In this document: piece after piece, positions 16,252 to 24,410 of the stretch
How positions within the stretch are numbered: position 1 is the stretch's first letter
Layout of the letters: each line of letters opens with the position of its first letter
Assembly (NCBI RefSeq): GCF_009939295.1
Contig: NZ_WVIC01000029.1
Coordinates: 1 to 57,581, forward strand
Direction of reading: 5' to 3'
Length of the DNA: 57,581 nucleotides
Origin: Petrachloros mirabilis ULC683
GTDB taxonomy: Bacteria; Cyanobacteriota; Cyanobacteriia; Thermosynechococcales; Thermosynechococcaceae
Notes under the pieces: generated by a model
What the model saw: only the letters and a program-made list of their open reading frames with translations
Told to the model about the DNA's origin: nothing
Database searches by the model: none
Position numbers and translations under genes: made by a program

Positions 16252-16633
16252 TAAATCAGCTTACTGCAATCTATTAACCAAGGTTATTCCTAAGATAATT
16301 GAAACTGAAGATGAATATGAGTATGTGATGTTAGTAACAGAAAAATTGACTTTTCAAAAAGATAGAACTCCCGAAGAAACGGCTCTGTACAAGCTTTTAG
16401 TAACACTTATTGAGACTTACGAGTCAGAGAAATATGCCCTTGATGAAGTGAGACCTCATGAAGCACTACAACATATCATGGAAGCAAGCGAAACTCGACA
16501 ATCTGATTTAGTAGGGATTATTGGATCCAGCGGTGTAGTATCTGAAATCGTAAATGGAAAGCGATCAATTAGTAAATCACAGGCCAAGGCTCTAGGAGAA
16601 TATTTCAAGGTTTCATCTAGCTTATTTATCTGA
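16235..16633 (+). CDS. higA: HigA-type XRE antitoxin
   Basis: A 132-residue antitoxin. An N-terminal helical part (about 1-70) is followed by an XRE helix-turn-helix, ALQHIMEASETRQSDLVGI then SGVVSEIVNGKRSISKSQAK. It would neutralise HigB and repress the operon. I place the start at 16235 (MTLTFDKSAY); an earlier start would add ten codons inside higB. The gene ends one base before a MITE-like repeat (16634). Confidence 0.88.
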   Translation: MTLTFDKSAYCNLLTKVIPKIIETEDEYEYVMLVTEKLTFQKDRTPEETALYKLLVTLIETYESEKYALDEVRPHEALQHIMEASETRQSDLVGIIGSSGVVSEIVNGKRSISKSQAKALGEYFKVSSSLFI

Positions 16634-16743
16634 ATACAGCGGTTCTCACCTGAGTGAGGTACGAGGTGTGGGGGTTCCACCCCCACGCAGGGGGCACTGC
16701 CCCCTGCACCCCATGTACTCCATTGATCTGTAAACCGCTGTAT
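16634..16743. mobile_element. MITE-like element B, copy 1
   Basis: A 110-bp element with perfect 11-bp terminal inverted repeats, ATACAGCGGTT at the left and AACCGCTGTAT at the right. The inside includes GTGGGGGTTCCACCCCCACG and GGGGGCACTGCCCCCTGCAC, which are further hairpins. A second copy in the opposite orientation is at 52472-52579. There is no coding capacity. This is the first of several elements stacked in the 507-bp gap between higA and the DUF4058 gene. Confidence 0.8.
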
Positions 16744-16827
16744 AGCAATCCTAAATTAGTTATGAACAAAGACAGCCGGGGGGTAGTGCAGAGTCTATGA
16801 GTTTTAAAATCATTTGGGATCGCTATA
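16741..16827. mobile_element. MITE-like element C
   Basis: Left end TATAGCAATCCTAAATTAG and right end, read on the other strand, TATAGCGATCCCAAATGATT form imperfect terminal inverted repeats of roughly 25 bp. The element is about 87 bp and abuts element B. Its left-end sequence also occurs alone at about 33784 and, inverted, at about 17126-17139 just before the DUF4058 ATG. No gene inside. Confidence 0.65.
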
Positions 16828-16884
16828 GTTGTAAATAGCATTCTGTAGATTTTTCTGTTCAGCAAGCTGTCCTCAACAAGCACC

Positions 16885-17061
16885 CTGATTGACTGACAAA
16901 AGTTGTACGCCCTCACCCCCAATCCCTCTCCCAAGGGGCTTCGGTGTAAACACAAGTCTGAGAAAAACGATTTCACCCTGCATTTGCCCCCTACATCCCC
17001 CATTCTGGGGGACTGTGAGATAGTCAGAACCCCCCAAATTGAAGTTTTGTCAGTCAACCAG
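16885..17061. mobile_element. MITE-like element D with TGACTGACAAAA ends
   Basis: Left end CTGATTGACTGACAAAA (16885-16901) and right end TTTTGTCAGTCAACCAG (17045-17061) are inverted copies of each other with one mismatch, giving a 177-bp element. The inside carries a fragment of the CTCACCCC repeat and a family A-like C-rich/G-rich palindrome. Solitary right ends, 17/17 identical, lie at 21173 and 33968. Confidence 0.7.
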
Positions 17062-17140
17062 ATAAGCATCTCAACTTTTCACCATCAATGTTCATGTCAA
17101 ATGTTAGTTTAGTTGGCGGAAATTCATTGAGGATTGCTAT

Positions 17141-17860
17141 ATGTCCCTCCAGGATCACTTTCGCCCTCCTCTTAGTACTCAACGGCACTGGCACAGTTTT
17201 CACAATGCCTGGTCAACCTATCTGGCCGAGAATCTGAACCAGATTCTGCCAGAGGGTTACTTTGCCGAGCCAAATGTCCAGTTTGGCATTGAAATTGATG
17301 TGGCCACCTGGAGTGAAGATCCTTTACCAACTGCTGCGCCTGCGATCGCGGGTTCCCCCCAATGGATGCCGCGATCGCCCACGGCAACCTTACCCTTTCA
17401 ACCCACGACTGACAACATCGAAGTTCAAATCTTTAATGCCCAAGCGGGGCCAACGCTGGTTGGAGCCATTGAGCTTGTGAGTCCGGCCAACAAAGATCGT
17501 CCCAGCCATCGCACTGCGTTTGTCTCAAAATGCCAAACCTACTTGCAACAAGGCATAGGACTGGTGATTGTGGATGTTGTGACAACCCTGTCAGCAAACC
17601 TACACAATGAGCTGATGCAGCAGCTAGATCTACCAGTCGAGTCATTTCCATCTGATCTGTATGCCATTGCCTATCGCGTAGCCGATACAGATGGCACCTC
17701 CCACTTGAGTGTTTGGCAGGAACCGTTGACCATTAGCCAACCCCTTCCCATTCTGCCGCTCTTCCTCAAAAGTGGGATTTTCTTGCCCCTTGATCTAGAG
17801 CAGACCTATCGCTACACCTGCTCCAGGCAACGGATCTCGATCAGCGCACAAAAGCATTAA
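17141..17860 (+). CDS. DUF4058 family protein
   Basis: A 239-residue DUF4058 protein, a family almost confined to cyanobacteria and planctomycetes and of unknown function. The signature regions are there: RHWHSFHNAWSTYLAENLN near the N-terminus, NVQFGIEIDVA, IELVSPANKD in the middle and LDLEQTYRYTCSR at the end. The conserved acidic/His residues and the ELVSPANK motif recall restriction-endonuclease-like folds, but this is not demonstrated. Its 3' end overlaps a convergent metalloprotease fragment by 20 bp. The start ATG follows directly on repeat sequence, so its native promoter may have been displaced. Confidence 0.82.
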   Translation: MSLQDHFRPPLSTQRHWHSFHNAWSTYLAENLNQILPEGYFAEPNVQFGIEIDVATWSEDPLPTAAPAIAGSPQWMPRSPTATLPFQPTTDNIEVQIFNAQAGPTLVGAIELVSPANKDRPSHRTAFVSKCQTYLQQGIGLVIVDVVTTLSANLHNELMQQLDLPVESFPSDLYAIAYRVADTDGTSHLSVWQEPLTISQPLPILPLFLKSGIFLPLDLEQTYRYTCSRQRISISAQKH

Positions 17861-18203
17861 GCGATCGCACGTTGTCGGCCAACTGCGGAATTCCCAAAAT
17901 CCGAGTCAGAAACCGCTGCTGGGGGTTAGACCAACGGTTGACGCGCGGACATCCGCCCGAAACAGGACAGTCATAAGACATAATTGTTCGGAACTGGTTT
18001 TCAGTATCCTGATAGCCATGGGCAAAGGCGCTACTGCCCTCGCAGTCACCACTGCTGTCTCGGTCGTCGCAAGCACCCAGATTGTGCCCCAGTTCATGGG
18101 CAAAGGTGATGTTATTCACAGCACAATCAACCTGCACCACATGAAATGGGTTCTCAATAAAAAACCCAACCGCAGCAAGCTGCGGAGTATCTAAAGAGAG
18201 CAA
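17841..18203 (-). pseudogene. Fragment of a metzincin (reprolysin-like) zinc metalloprotease
   Basis: About 120 residues from the catalytic domain of a metzincin. The zinc motif reads HELGHNLGACDD, so the third ligand position is Asp rather than the usual His, as in snapalysin-type HExxHxxGxxD sites. The Met-turn is TIMSYDCPVSGG. Only the C-terminal half of the domain is left: there is no signal peptide, no propeptide and no ATG, and upstream the frame closes at about 18237. I treat it as a truncated gene. Secreted proteases of this class normally have several hundred residues. Confidence 0.7.
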
Positions 18204-18423
18204 AGAACTGGCTAAAGCTGCACGCCGACTCCAATTTCACCCATAACCCCCTCTTAAAGCCAGAATTGCCCTCAGGGAACAGCCGAATGGGCACTTCTAA
18301 CCTTAAACTGCGTCCTTAAAGCTTTCAGATTGGCTAACTCGCGGGTCGGTGTCTTAGTCAAACCGTAATCAAGCGACAATTCCCCCTCAGGATCTCCCCT
18401 AAGATCGAGCTATTGCCCTCATT

Positions 18424-19929
18424 TTGTCCCAGCACAGCCCTAAATCCGTGAAAAGTTCTGTTTCTCTAGCGGGTTTACCTCAAACCCCTTCCTTAAAGGC
18501 ATCTTGGCAACGTCTCGTGGGTGAAACCCGTACCCGCATCTTGTTGCTCTATGTCTTAACCATGCTGGCCGCAGTTGGGGTGGCAGTGCCCATTTTTCGC
18601 ACCCTCCTGTTTCAAGATGTTGATCGGCGCGTGCAAACCAGACTTCTGGCCGAACTAGAAGACTTTCAGGCCACTTACCAACGCTGGGATGCAGCCGCAC
18701 CCGAAACAGATGAAGCGTTGCATGCCTTCATAGAAGACTTTCTCGCCTCAGAGATCCCCGAAGACGATAACTTTCACATCGTGATTCTTAACGGTGAGTT
18801 TTTTAGAGCTAACCCCATGCCCCTGCCCGCAGTGATTCAACCCAGGTCTAAGCTGGTGCAGCAGTGGACAACCCTCACAGAAGCAACCCAGGGGAAAATT
18901 TCGGATGTTGACCCCAAGGTGGGTAGCGTTTTGTACCACACCTATGTGCTAGAAACCAACGATATTCCCCGTGGCCTATTTGTCGCTGCTCATCTATCCG
19001 CCGGAGAGCGCACCGAAGCTTTAGCCAGCGTTGCCGTTTTTATCAAGGTGGCGATTGGTGTAGTAGCACTCTCGTTTTTGCTGGCCTGGGTGGCCAGTCG
19101 GCAATTGTTCAAGCCCGTGCAAGAGCTAGCGCTCACTGCCCGAAGCATCAGTGAGACTGATTTGTCTGGCCGCATCGAGGTGCAGGGAAGTGGCGAATTG
19201 GCCGAGCTGATTGACATCTTCAACGCCATGATGAATCGGGTACAGAGTGCCTTTGAGAGCCAGCGTAATTTTATTAATGATGCCGGTCATGAATTATTAA
19301 CCCCGCTCACCATTATTCAAGGCCATCTGGAAGTGATGGGAGATGACTCAGAAGATCAAGCCGCCACCTTGACCCTGGTCATGGATGAACTTGACCGCAT
19401 GAGCCGTTTTGTCAATGATTTGCTGCTGCTGGCCAAAGCCGAGCAGCCAGACTTTCTCCAGTTAGAAACCATTGAGGTGGCCGAGTTTACTGAAGCTGTC
19501 TTTGCCAAAGTTGCCGTTTTGGCAGATCGTCAATGGCAATTGGGAAACTGTGGCAAAGGGATTTTAGTCGGCGATCGCCAACGCCTCGCCGGAGCCTTAA
19601 TTAATCTGGCCAAAAATGCGGCTCAGCATACCCAACCGACGGACATCATTGAGCTGGGGTCGGCCACCTTGGGCAATCAGGTCAGGTTTTGGGTGCGTGA
19701 CACGGGTGAAGGCATTGCCCCTAGGGATCAAACTCGCATTTTTGAGCGCTTTGCCCGTGCCGCCAACAGTTTCCGCAAATCGGAGGGGGCTGGGCTGGGG
19801 CTGGCTATCGTTTTGACGATAGCCAACAGCCATTACGGCACGGTTGAGTTAGTGAGTCAGTTGGGTGTCGGCTCCACCTTCACCCTCGTCATACCCCTAG
19901 ATTGTCCAGAAATGGAGCGAGTTACATGA
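18424..19929 (+). CDS. Membrane sensor histidine kinase
   Basis: A 501-residue two-component kinase. It has TM1 near residues 38-60 (ILLLYVLTMLAAVGVAVPIF), a periplasmic sensor of about 145 residues, TM2 near 205-225, a HAMP domain to about 275, HisKA with H-box FINDAGHELLTPLTII, and HATPase with N-box LINLAKNAAQH, DTGEGI and GAGLGLAI. There is no in-frame ATG before TM1, so the start is TTG at 18424 or GTG at 18448. It overlaps the response regulator by four bases (ATGA), which couples translation. The signal sensed is unknown. It lacks the KaiB-like sensor domain of SasA, so it is not SasA. Confidence 0.9.
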   Translation: MSQHSPKSVKSSVSLAGLPQTPSLKASWQRLVGETRTRILLLYVLTMLAAVGVAVPIFRTLLFQDVDRRVQTRLLAELEDFQATYQRWDAAAPETDEALHAFIEDFLASEIPEDDNFHIVILNGEFFRANPMPLPAVIQPRSKLVQQWTTLTEATQGKISDVDPKVGSVLYHTYVLETNDIPRGLFVAAHLSAGERTEALASVAVFIKVAIGVVALSFLLAWVASRQLFKPVQELALTARSISETDLSGRIEVQGSGELAELIDIFNAMMNRVQSAFESQRNFINDAGHELLTPLTIIQGHLEVMGDDSEDQAATLTLVMDELDRMSRFVNDLLLLAKAEQPDFLQLETIEVAEFTEAVFAKVAVLADRQWQLGNCGKGILVGDRQRLAGALINLAKNAAQHTQPTDIIELGSATLGNQVRFWVRDTGEGIAPRDQTRIFERFARAANSFRKSEGAGLGLAIVLTIANSHYGTVELVSQLGVGSTFTLVIPLDCPEMERVT

Positions 19930-20603
19930 CTCACATTCTCATTGTCGAGGACGAATCGCGGATTATTACCTTTTTGGAAAAGGGGTTGCAAGCCAGTGGC
20001 TTTATCACCACTCCGGCCATGAATTGCGCCGAGGCCACCGCTATTGCCTTAGACAGCAACATCGATTTGCTGCTGTTGGATTTGAGTTTGTCGGGACAAA
20101 ATGGGCTAGATTTGCTCAAAAATCTGCGGGGGCAGGGTTTTCAAGCTCCGGTAATTATTCTCACAGCCCGCAATGGCATTGAGGATAAAGTGGCAGGATT
20201 TGAGCTGGGTGCTGACGACTATCTGACAAAACCCTTCCGGTTTGAGGAACTCCTGGTGCGCATTCAGGCTCGACTCCGAACCAGCCAGGTGCCCAGTGAA
20301 CCCAAGGTATCCCGCCTGACCCATGGCGATATTGTGCTGGATTTGCGCACGCGACGGGTGAGCGCGGGGGGCGAGTTGATTGACCTCTCGGCTCGTGAAT
20401 TTACCTTGCTAGAAACCTTTATGCGTCACCCAGATCAGGTGTTAAGCCGTCAACACCTTTTAGATTTAGTGTGGGGCTACGGTCATGAACCCGGTTCTAA
20501 TGTGGTGGATGTTTATGTCGGGTATCTGCGCAAAAAGCTGGGGGGCAATCTAATTCAGACCGAGCGAGGCATGGGCTATCGTTTGGTTACTTCGTCCCTC
20601 TAA
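19926..20603 (+). CDS. OmpR/PhoB-family response regulator
   Basis: A 225-residue regulator. The receiver domain (residues 1-118) has the acidic pair in IVEDESR, the phospho-acceptor Asp in LLLLDLSLSG, Thr in ILTARNG and Lys in YLTKPFRFEE. The winged-helix DNA-binding domain (about 130-225) includes IDLSAREFTLLE and VVDVYVGYLRKKLG. I use the ATG at 19926, which overlaps the kinase stop codon; the usual start MTHILIVEDES supports this. It is the cognate partner of the kinase just upstream. Confidence 0.92.
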   Translation: MTHILIVEDESRIITFLEKGLQASGFITTPAMNCAEATAIALDSNIDLLLLDLSLSGQNGLDLLKNLRGQGFQAPVIILTARNGIEDKVAGFELGADDYLTKPFRFEELLVRIQARLRTSQVPSEPKVSRLTHGDIVLDLRTRRVSAGGELIDLSAREFTLLETFMRHPDQVLSRQHLLDLVWGYGHEPGSNVVDVYVGYLRKKLGGNLIQTERGMGYRLVTSSL

Positions 20604-20646
20604 TCTAAGAAAATTCTCATCTTAGACTTAGATCTAATTTAGATCT
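20604..20646. promoter_or_regulatory. Two adjacent inverted repeats between the response regulators
   Basis: TCTAAGA (20604-20610) pairs with TCTTAGA (20620-20626), and AGATCTAA (20630-20637) pairs with TTAGATCT (20639-20646). They begin directly after the OmpR-type regulator's stop codon and end 38 bp before the next receiver gene. They could be operator half-sites for the regulator, or an RNA hairpin that dampens readthrough. There is no T-tract, so a classical terminator is unlikely. Confidence 0.45.
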
Positions 20647-20684
20647 TTGCAGTTTACTGCATATAGAGTTGCACATTACGGTAA

Positions 20685-21065
20685 ATGTATCACGTCTTGA
20701 TTGTCGAAGATGAGCCTAAGATTGCTGCCTTTATGCAAAAGGGGTTGCACCAGGCTGGCTACAGCAGCGCTGTAGCTCATGATGGTTACTCTGCTCTGGT
20801 TGAAGCGATGACGGGTCGTTTTCAACTGATTTTGCTTGACCTAGGGCTGCCAGGGATGGATGGTCAAGCGGTGTTGCAGCGGCTGCGATCGCAAGGTAAT
20901 ACCTGTCCTGTGATCATCGTCAGTGCTCGTACCCTGAGCAGTGCTGAAACCACAAGCATGCAGCAGCTTGCCAACGGCTGGGTTCATAAACCCTTCAGAA
21001 TCAAAGACTTGCTCGCTCAGATGCAACAACGCCTACCGGCTCAGGAATACTGCACAGCAAGCTAG
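20685..21065 (+). CDS. Stand-alone receiver-domain protein
   Basis: A 126-residue single receiver domain (CheY-like) without an output domain. Acidic pair in IVEDEPK, Asp in LILLDLGLPGMDG, Ser in IIVSARTL and Lys in WVHKPFRIKD. The sequence from MYHVLIVEDEP to about residue 110 closely resembles the N-terminal half of the preceding OmpR-type regulator, including a similar KPFR segment. It probably arose by duplication with loss of the DNA-binding half, and may act as a phosphate sink or competitor for the same kinase. Confidence 0.88.
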   Translation: MYHVLIVEDEPKIAAFMQKGLHQAGYSSAVAHDGYSALVEAMTGRFQLILLDLGLPGMDGQAVLQRLRSQGNTCPVIIVSARTLSSAETTSMQQLANGWVHKPFRIKDLLAQMQQRLPAQEYCTAS

Positions 21066-21172
21066 GGATCTGTCAGCTTTAATTTGATAGGTAAATTGAG
21101 TGAGAGAAGGGCTAGGGTGTAGACATGTAGAGGCTTTTCTGCGAGTGGGCTTCTGGAACTTTGGCTAAGAAG

Positions 21173-21189
21173 TTTTGTCAGTCAACCAG
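21173..21189 (+). repeat. Solitary TTTTGTCAGTCAACCAG end
   Basis: A 17-bp sequence identical to the right end of element D (17045-17061) and to 33968-33984. It lies in the 170-bp convergent gap between the receiver gene and kaiC. I see no left partner nearby. Nothing else is recognised in this gap. Confidence 0.6.
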
Positions 21190-21235
21190 CTGAATCCCTT
21201 TCAAAATCAGGATTAAGGCAGACATTTATAGGAGT

Positions 21236-22801
21236 TTACAAATCCTCAGGCGTCATCAATCCCTGAACATCCTGGACAATGCGAGACAGTTCTGACTTTT
21301 CATCTAAACTCACTCGCGTGGGTGTACCACTAATAATCCCCTCAAAGTTGCTGAAAGAATCTTTAATCTCAGGCCCCTGAGCACTAATCGAGTATTCACG
21401 AATGCCTTTGTCATGCCAAGAACCACGCATCTTAAATACATTAATTGCTCGGGACATTTCCCCTCGAATTTCTACATACTGCAACATCAAAATTGTGTCA
21501 GTAATGGTAGAAATATGAGACTCCGTAATGGAATGAGAGCCTAAAAAGTGATCTGTAGTATTCGTAAAAAATCCTGTAATTTCTTCCTGCTTCGCAAACC
21601 CCGTAACCCCAATGACAAACTGTCGAAAGGCATTATTGCTTACGCCCCGTGCCAGGGCAGACAAAGAGTCAATAGAAATTCTGGATGGCTTGAACTCGGC
21701 AATCTCAGACTTAATAATTTGGAGATGATCTTCAAGACCTGCTGACTCGGGGTAAGCACAAAGAATTTTGAGTAACCCCTGCTGCTCCATCTCTTCAAAA
21801 TCAATGCCCCAAGAGAAAGCATTCCGCGAAAGCTGGGCACGTGACTCTTCGTAGGCAAACAGAATGGCTCGTTCCCCATTGCTACAAGCATTTTCGAGGA
21901 ACTTGCTGACCAATAGAGTTTTACCAGTTCCCGTTGCCCCCGTGACTAAAATGATGGAGTCCTTAAAAAAGCCACCCCCACACATTTCATCCAAGGTTGT
22001 AACACCCGAAGAAACTCGTGCATTGGACGAACGCTGGGTTAAACGCATAGCCCCCAACGGAAAAATGTTGATCCCATCCTTGGTAATGGTGAAAGGGTAC
22101 TCGCCTTTCATATGGCTCGTTCCCCGCAGTTTCAGAATTTCAAGGGTACGCCGTCGGCGCTCACCTTCAAGGACGTTGCGCAAGATCACAACATTGTCTG
22201 AGACAAATTCTTCTACCCCGTAGCGAGCAACCCCACCATACTCGTCAATCCGCTCTGTGGTCATAACTGTGGTGACCCCGATTTGCTTTAAGCGCGCCGT
22301 GAGACGGAAAATCTCCCGACGAACCACGGATGCCGCATCATACTGCTGAAAAATGGCCGTGACTGAATCAATGGCGACCCGCTTCGCTTTGTACTTACGA
22401 ATGGCATACTGGATACGCTCAATCAGCGCCGAGAGGTCAAAGTCGCCAGCAACTTCTTGCCCTTCTGGATCGGGTGACGCATCTAAGATAAAAAGCTTGC
22501 CATCTCCCGAGAGCTGCTGAAGATCCCAGCCAAAGCTGAGGGCATTTTGAATGATGTCTGTGGGCGACTCTTCAAAGGTGACAAAAATACCGGGTTCATC
22601 AAAGTTCAGGATGCCATGATAGAGAAACTGGATCGCAAAGAGAGTCTTGCCAGTTCCTGAGGTGCCGCTAATCAAGGTGGTACGGCCTTTAGGAAGACCA
22701 CCGTGGCTAATGTCGTCAAATCCTTCAATCAGAGTTCGGATTTTTTGTACTTCAACTCGCGCTGATGGTTTGACGACATTGCTAGGATTCTGTTTCGTCA
22801 T
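21236..22801 (-). CDS. kaiC: Circadian clock ATPase/kinase KaiC
   Basis: A 521-residue KaiC, the hexameric ATPase whose autophosphorylation cycle keeps circadian time. There are two RecA-like domains: CI with Walker A GTSGTGKT (about 46-53) and CII with GATGTGKT (about 288-295). The CII phosphorylation site is conserved in SITESHISTITDT (the Ser/Thr pair near 431-432), followed by QYVEIRGEMSRAINVFKMRG. The KaiA-binding C-terminal tail is present. The length matches the standard KaiC1 type (519 in Synechococcus). It is the last gene of the kaiABC operon, 132 bp after kaiB. Confidence 0.98.
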   Translation of the reverse strand: MTKQNPSNVVKPSARVEVQKIRTLIEGFDDISHGGLPKGRTTLISGTSGTGKTLFAIQFLYHGILNFDEPGIFVTFEESPTDIIQNALSFGWDLQQLSGDGKLFILDASPDPEGQEVAGDFDLSALIERIQYAIRKYKAKRVAIDSVTAIFQQYDAASVVRREIFRLTARLKQIGVTTVMTTERIDEYGGVARYGVEEFVSDNVVILRNVLEGERRRRTLEILKLRGTSHMKGEYPFTITKDGINIFPLGAMRLTQRSSNARVSSGVTTLDEMCGGGFFKDSIILVTGATGTGKTLLVSKFLENACSNGERAILFAYEESRAQLSRNAFSWGIDFEEMEQQGLLKILCAYPESAGLEDHLQIIKSEIAEFKPSRISIDSLSALARGVSNNAFRQFVIGVTGFAKQEEITGFFTNTTDHFLGSHSITESHISTITDTILMLQYVEIRGEMSRAINVFKMRGSWHDKGIREYSISAQGPEIKDSFSNFEGIISGTPTRVSLDEKSELSRIVQDVQGLMTPEDL

Positions 22802-22933
22802 TGCTCACTCTGCACATGCTAAAACGGATCAAAACAGCTCAAATTTAATTACGACTTGTTAAAAAGAAGCCTCCTCCCTTGCCATGGAGAACAGCCTGGG
22901 GCATTATGCTGCCCGAGTCTAGGGCTCCTGGAA

Positions 22934-23245
22934 TCAAAGAGCATTCTCTTCAGAGAGTTCCTCAAACAGCAAGTCTAACCCAATTAGGACTCGCTCACGA
23001 TCTGACAAGTCACCAATGATTTTACGCACGGGAGGGGGTAATACCTTGGAGAGCGTGGGGGTTGCTAAGATTTTATCTTCTTCTGCAAGCTGAGGATTCT
23101 TGAGCACGTCGATAACTTTGAGGGCGTAGACGCCTTGAAACTCTCGCTCAAGAATATCATTTAGTGTTTTCAAGGCTCTGACGGAGTTAGGGGTATTGCC
23201 AGCAACATAGAGCTTAAGGACGTAGGTCTTTCTGAGAGCACACAT
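22934..23245 (-). CDS. kaiB: Circadian clock protein KaiB
   Basis: A 103-residue fold-switching clock protein that binds phosphorylated KaiC and sequesters KaiA. The sequence is typical: [18 protein letters not shown] at the N-terminus, [20 protein letters not shown] in the middle, and [20 protein letters not shown] in the switch region, followed by an acidic tail. The length equals that of canonical KaiB. It lies 53 bp after kaiA and 132 bp before kaiC; in other cyanobacteria kaiBC is often transcribed from its own rhythmic promoter, which would lie within the 3' part of kaiA. Confidence 0.98.
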   Translation of the reverse strand: MCALRKTYVLKLYVAGNTPNSVRALKTLNDILEREFQGVYALKVIDVLKNPQLAEEDKILATPTLSKVLPPPVRKIIGDLSDRERVLIGLDLLFEELSEENAL

Positions 23246-23298
23246 ATCAATACCAGTGTGAATGAAGAATAGATCAAAAATTCAAGAGAATTCGAGAC

Positions 23299-24213
23299 TT
23301 AGTGATCTCTGGGGATCGAGCGACGGTACATTTCACACAGGTGGGAAATGGCATCAATGAGCGTTAGGCGGTAGTCCAGCAAAATCTCCTCGCTGCGGCC
23401 TTCTAGTTTAAGCTTCTTGGCCAATAAATCCATCAATTCCATATGGATTTCTAACACTTGGGAGACAGAGATGTCTGCAAAAAAAGCTTTATTGACAAAC
23501 TCATCAATTCTTTGATTGACGCCACTATCTTTGCGAAAATAGTTCAAGATAATGGCTTGGTAGTCTACCTTAAGCTCCCTCAGAAGCTTTTGCCGCTCTG
23601 AATTTGACAGATTACGTAGAAAATGCTGAGGGTTACGCTTGTAGTAGATGCCTAGGTAGCCTAATCTCTCCTTTAGCTTTTCAGATAGTAGGTTTTGCTG
23701 TGTGTTAAATTGCTGCTGCATCAATTGACCAGATTCTGGTTCAGTCAATCGACAGGCAGTAGCCAATCGCAGAAAGGATGTCAGGGCTGTATCGATATGC
23801 TGCGGAAGTTGGGGCAACTGACCTTGGGTGAGTATAACTTCAGCATTGTGGTACTGGGCTTCTGCGTTGTGAATGGAAGACGGTTCTGAAAGGTCTGGTT
23901 CAGGGCTTTCTGGGCTTTGGGTCGCTAAGGTTGCCTCCTGCACGATGATTGCAGGCAGAAAAGTGCCATCGCGGTGAAGACTACGGATGACCTGGGGCAG
24001 GGCATGGTTTTGCTCTAGGATGAGGCAATCAACATGATGTTTTTGCTGGCCGAGATGGTTCAGAAAATCCTGAGCATTTTGGCTGCTGACTAGAGTGTAG
24101 CGATCATGACTTAGGCATTTTGGCAAGGTTTGAAGGAGCGTCTCAGAGACTAGTAGGGTGTGAACAGCGATTTGAGGGCGTTTCTGCACGGCAGAGCAGG
24201 GGCGATGAGCCAA
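23299..24213 (-). CDS. kaiA: Circadian clock protein KaiA
   Basis: A 304-residue full-length KaiA. The N-terminal pseudo-receiver (about 15-140) lacks the phospho-Asp pattern (VDCLILEQNHALP). The C-terminal four-helix dimer domain is well conserved (LLRELKVDYQAIILNYFRKD and VLEIHMELMDLLAKKLKLEG) and stimulates KaiC autophosphorylation. The only upstream start is TTG at 24213, since an in-frame stop lies at 24220-24222. A perfect 8-bp palindrome sits just before this start. KaiA is variable in length among cyanobacteria, and this long form with a linker rich in Ser, Pro and Glu (about 110-125) is acceptable. Confidence 0.95.
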   Translation of the reverse strand: MAHRPCSAVQKRPQIAVHTLLVSETLLQTLPKCLSHDRYTLVSSQNAQDFLNHLGQQKHHVDCLILEQNHALPQVIRSLHRDGTFLPAIIVQEATLATQSPESPEPDLSEPSSIHNAEAQYHNAEVILTQGQLPQLPQHIDTALTSFLRLATACRLTEPESGQLMQQQFNTQQNLLSEKLKERLGYLGIYYKRNPQHFLRNLSNSERQKLLRELKVDYQAIILNYFRKDSGVNQRIDEFVNKAFFADISVSQVLEIHMELMDLLAKKLKLEGRSEEILLDYRLTLIDAISHLCEMYRRSIPRDH

Positions 24214-24220
24214 GATGTCT

Positions 24221-24238
24221 TAAGATTTTAATCTTAAA
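24221..24238. promoter_or_regulatory. Palindrome upstream of kaiA
   Basis: TTAAGATTTTAATCTTAA is a perfect inverted repeat (8-bp arms, 2-bp centre) whose near edge is eight bases upstream of the kaiA TTG start. It could be an operator for a repressor or a 5'-UTR hairpin hiding the ribosome binding site. The rest of the 197-bp divergent gap to the amidotransferase gene holds two GGGGAATTC repeats (about 24295 and 24323) and the strong AGGAGG site of the gene at 24411. Confidence 0.4.
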
Positions 24239-24410
24239 TTTATCATTTGAAGCCCAGACAACATTGTTTTCCGACCCGTTCTTAGCGGTAAATGGGGGAA
24301 TTCCCTTAAAGAATTGGGGAATTCTCCGCATCAGACAAGAGCTGCGCTGAGGGTTAAACCGCGACAGGCTTGATATTCACTGAGGCTAAGGGGCAAGACA
24401 AAGGAGGAAA

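Noticed and set aside
18424-20603. Kinase and regulator near kaiABC as SasA/RpaA clock output
   Set aside because: The kinase has two membrane helices and HAMP, not the KaiB-like domain of SasA. Nearness to kai is not evidence.
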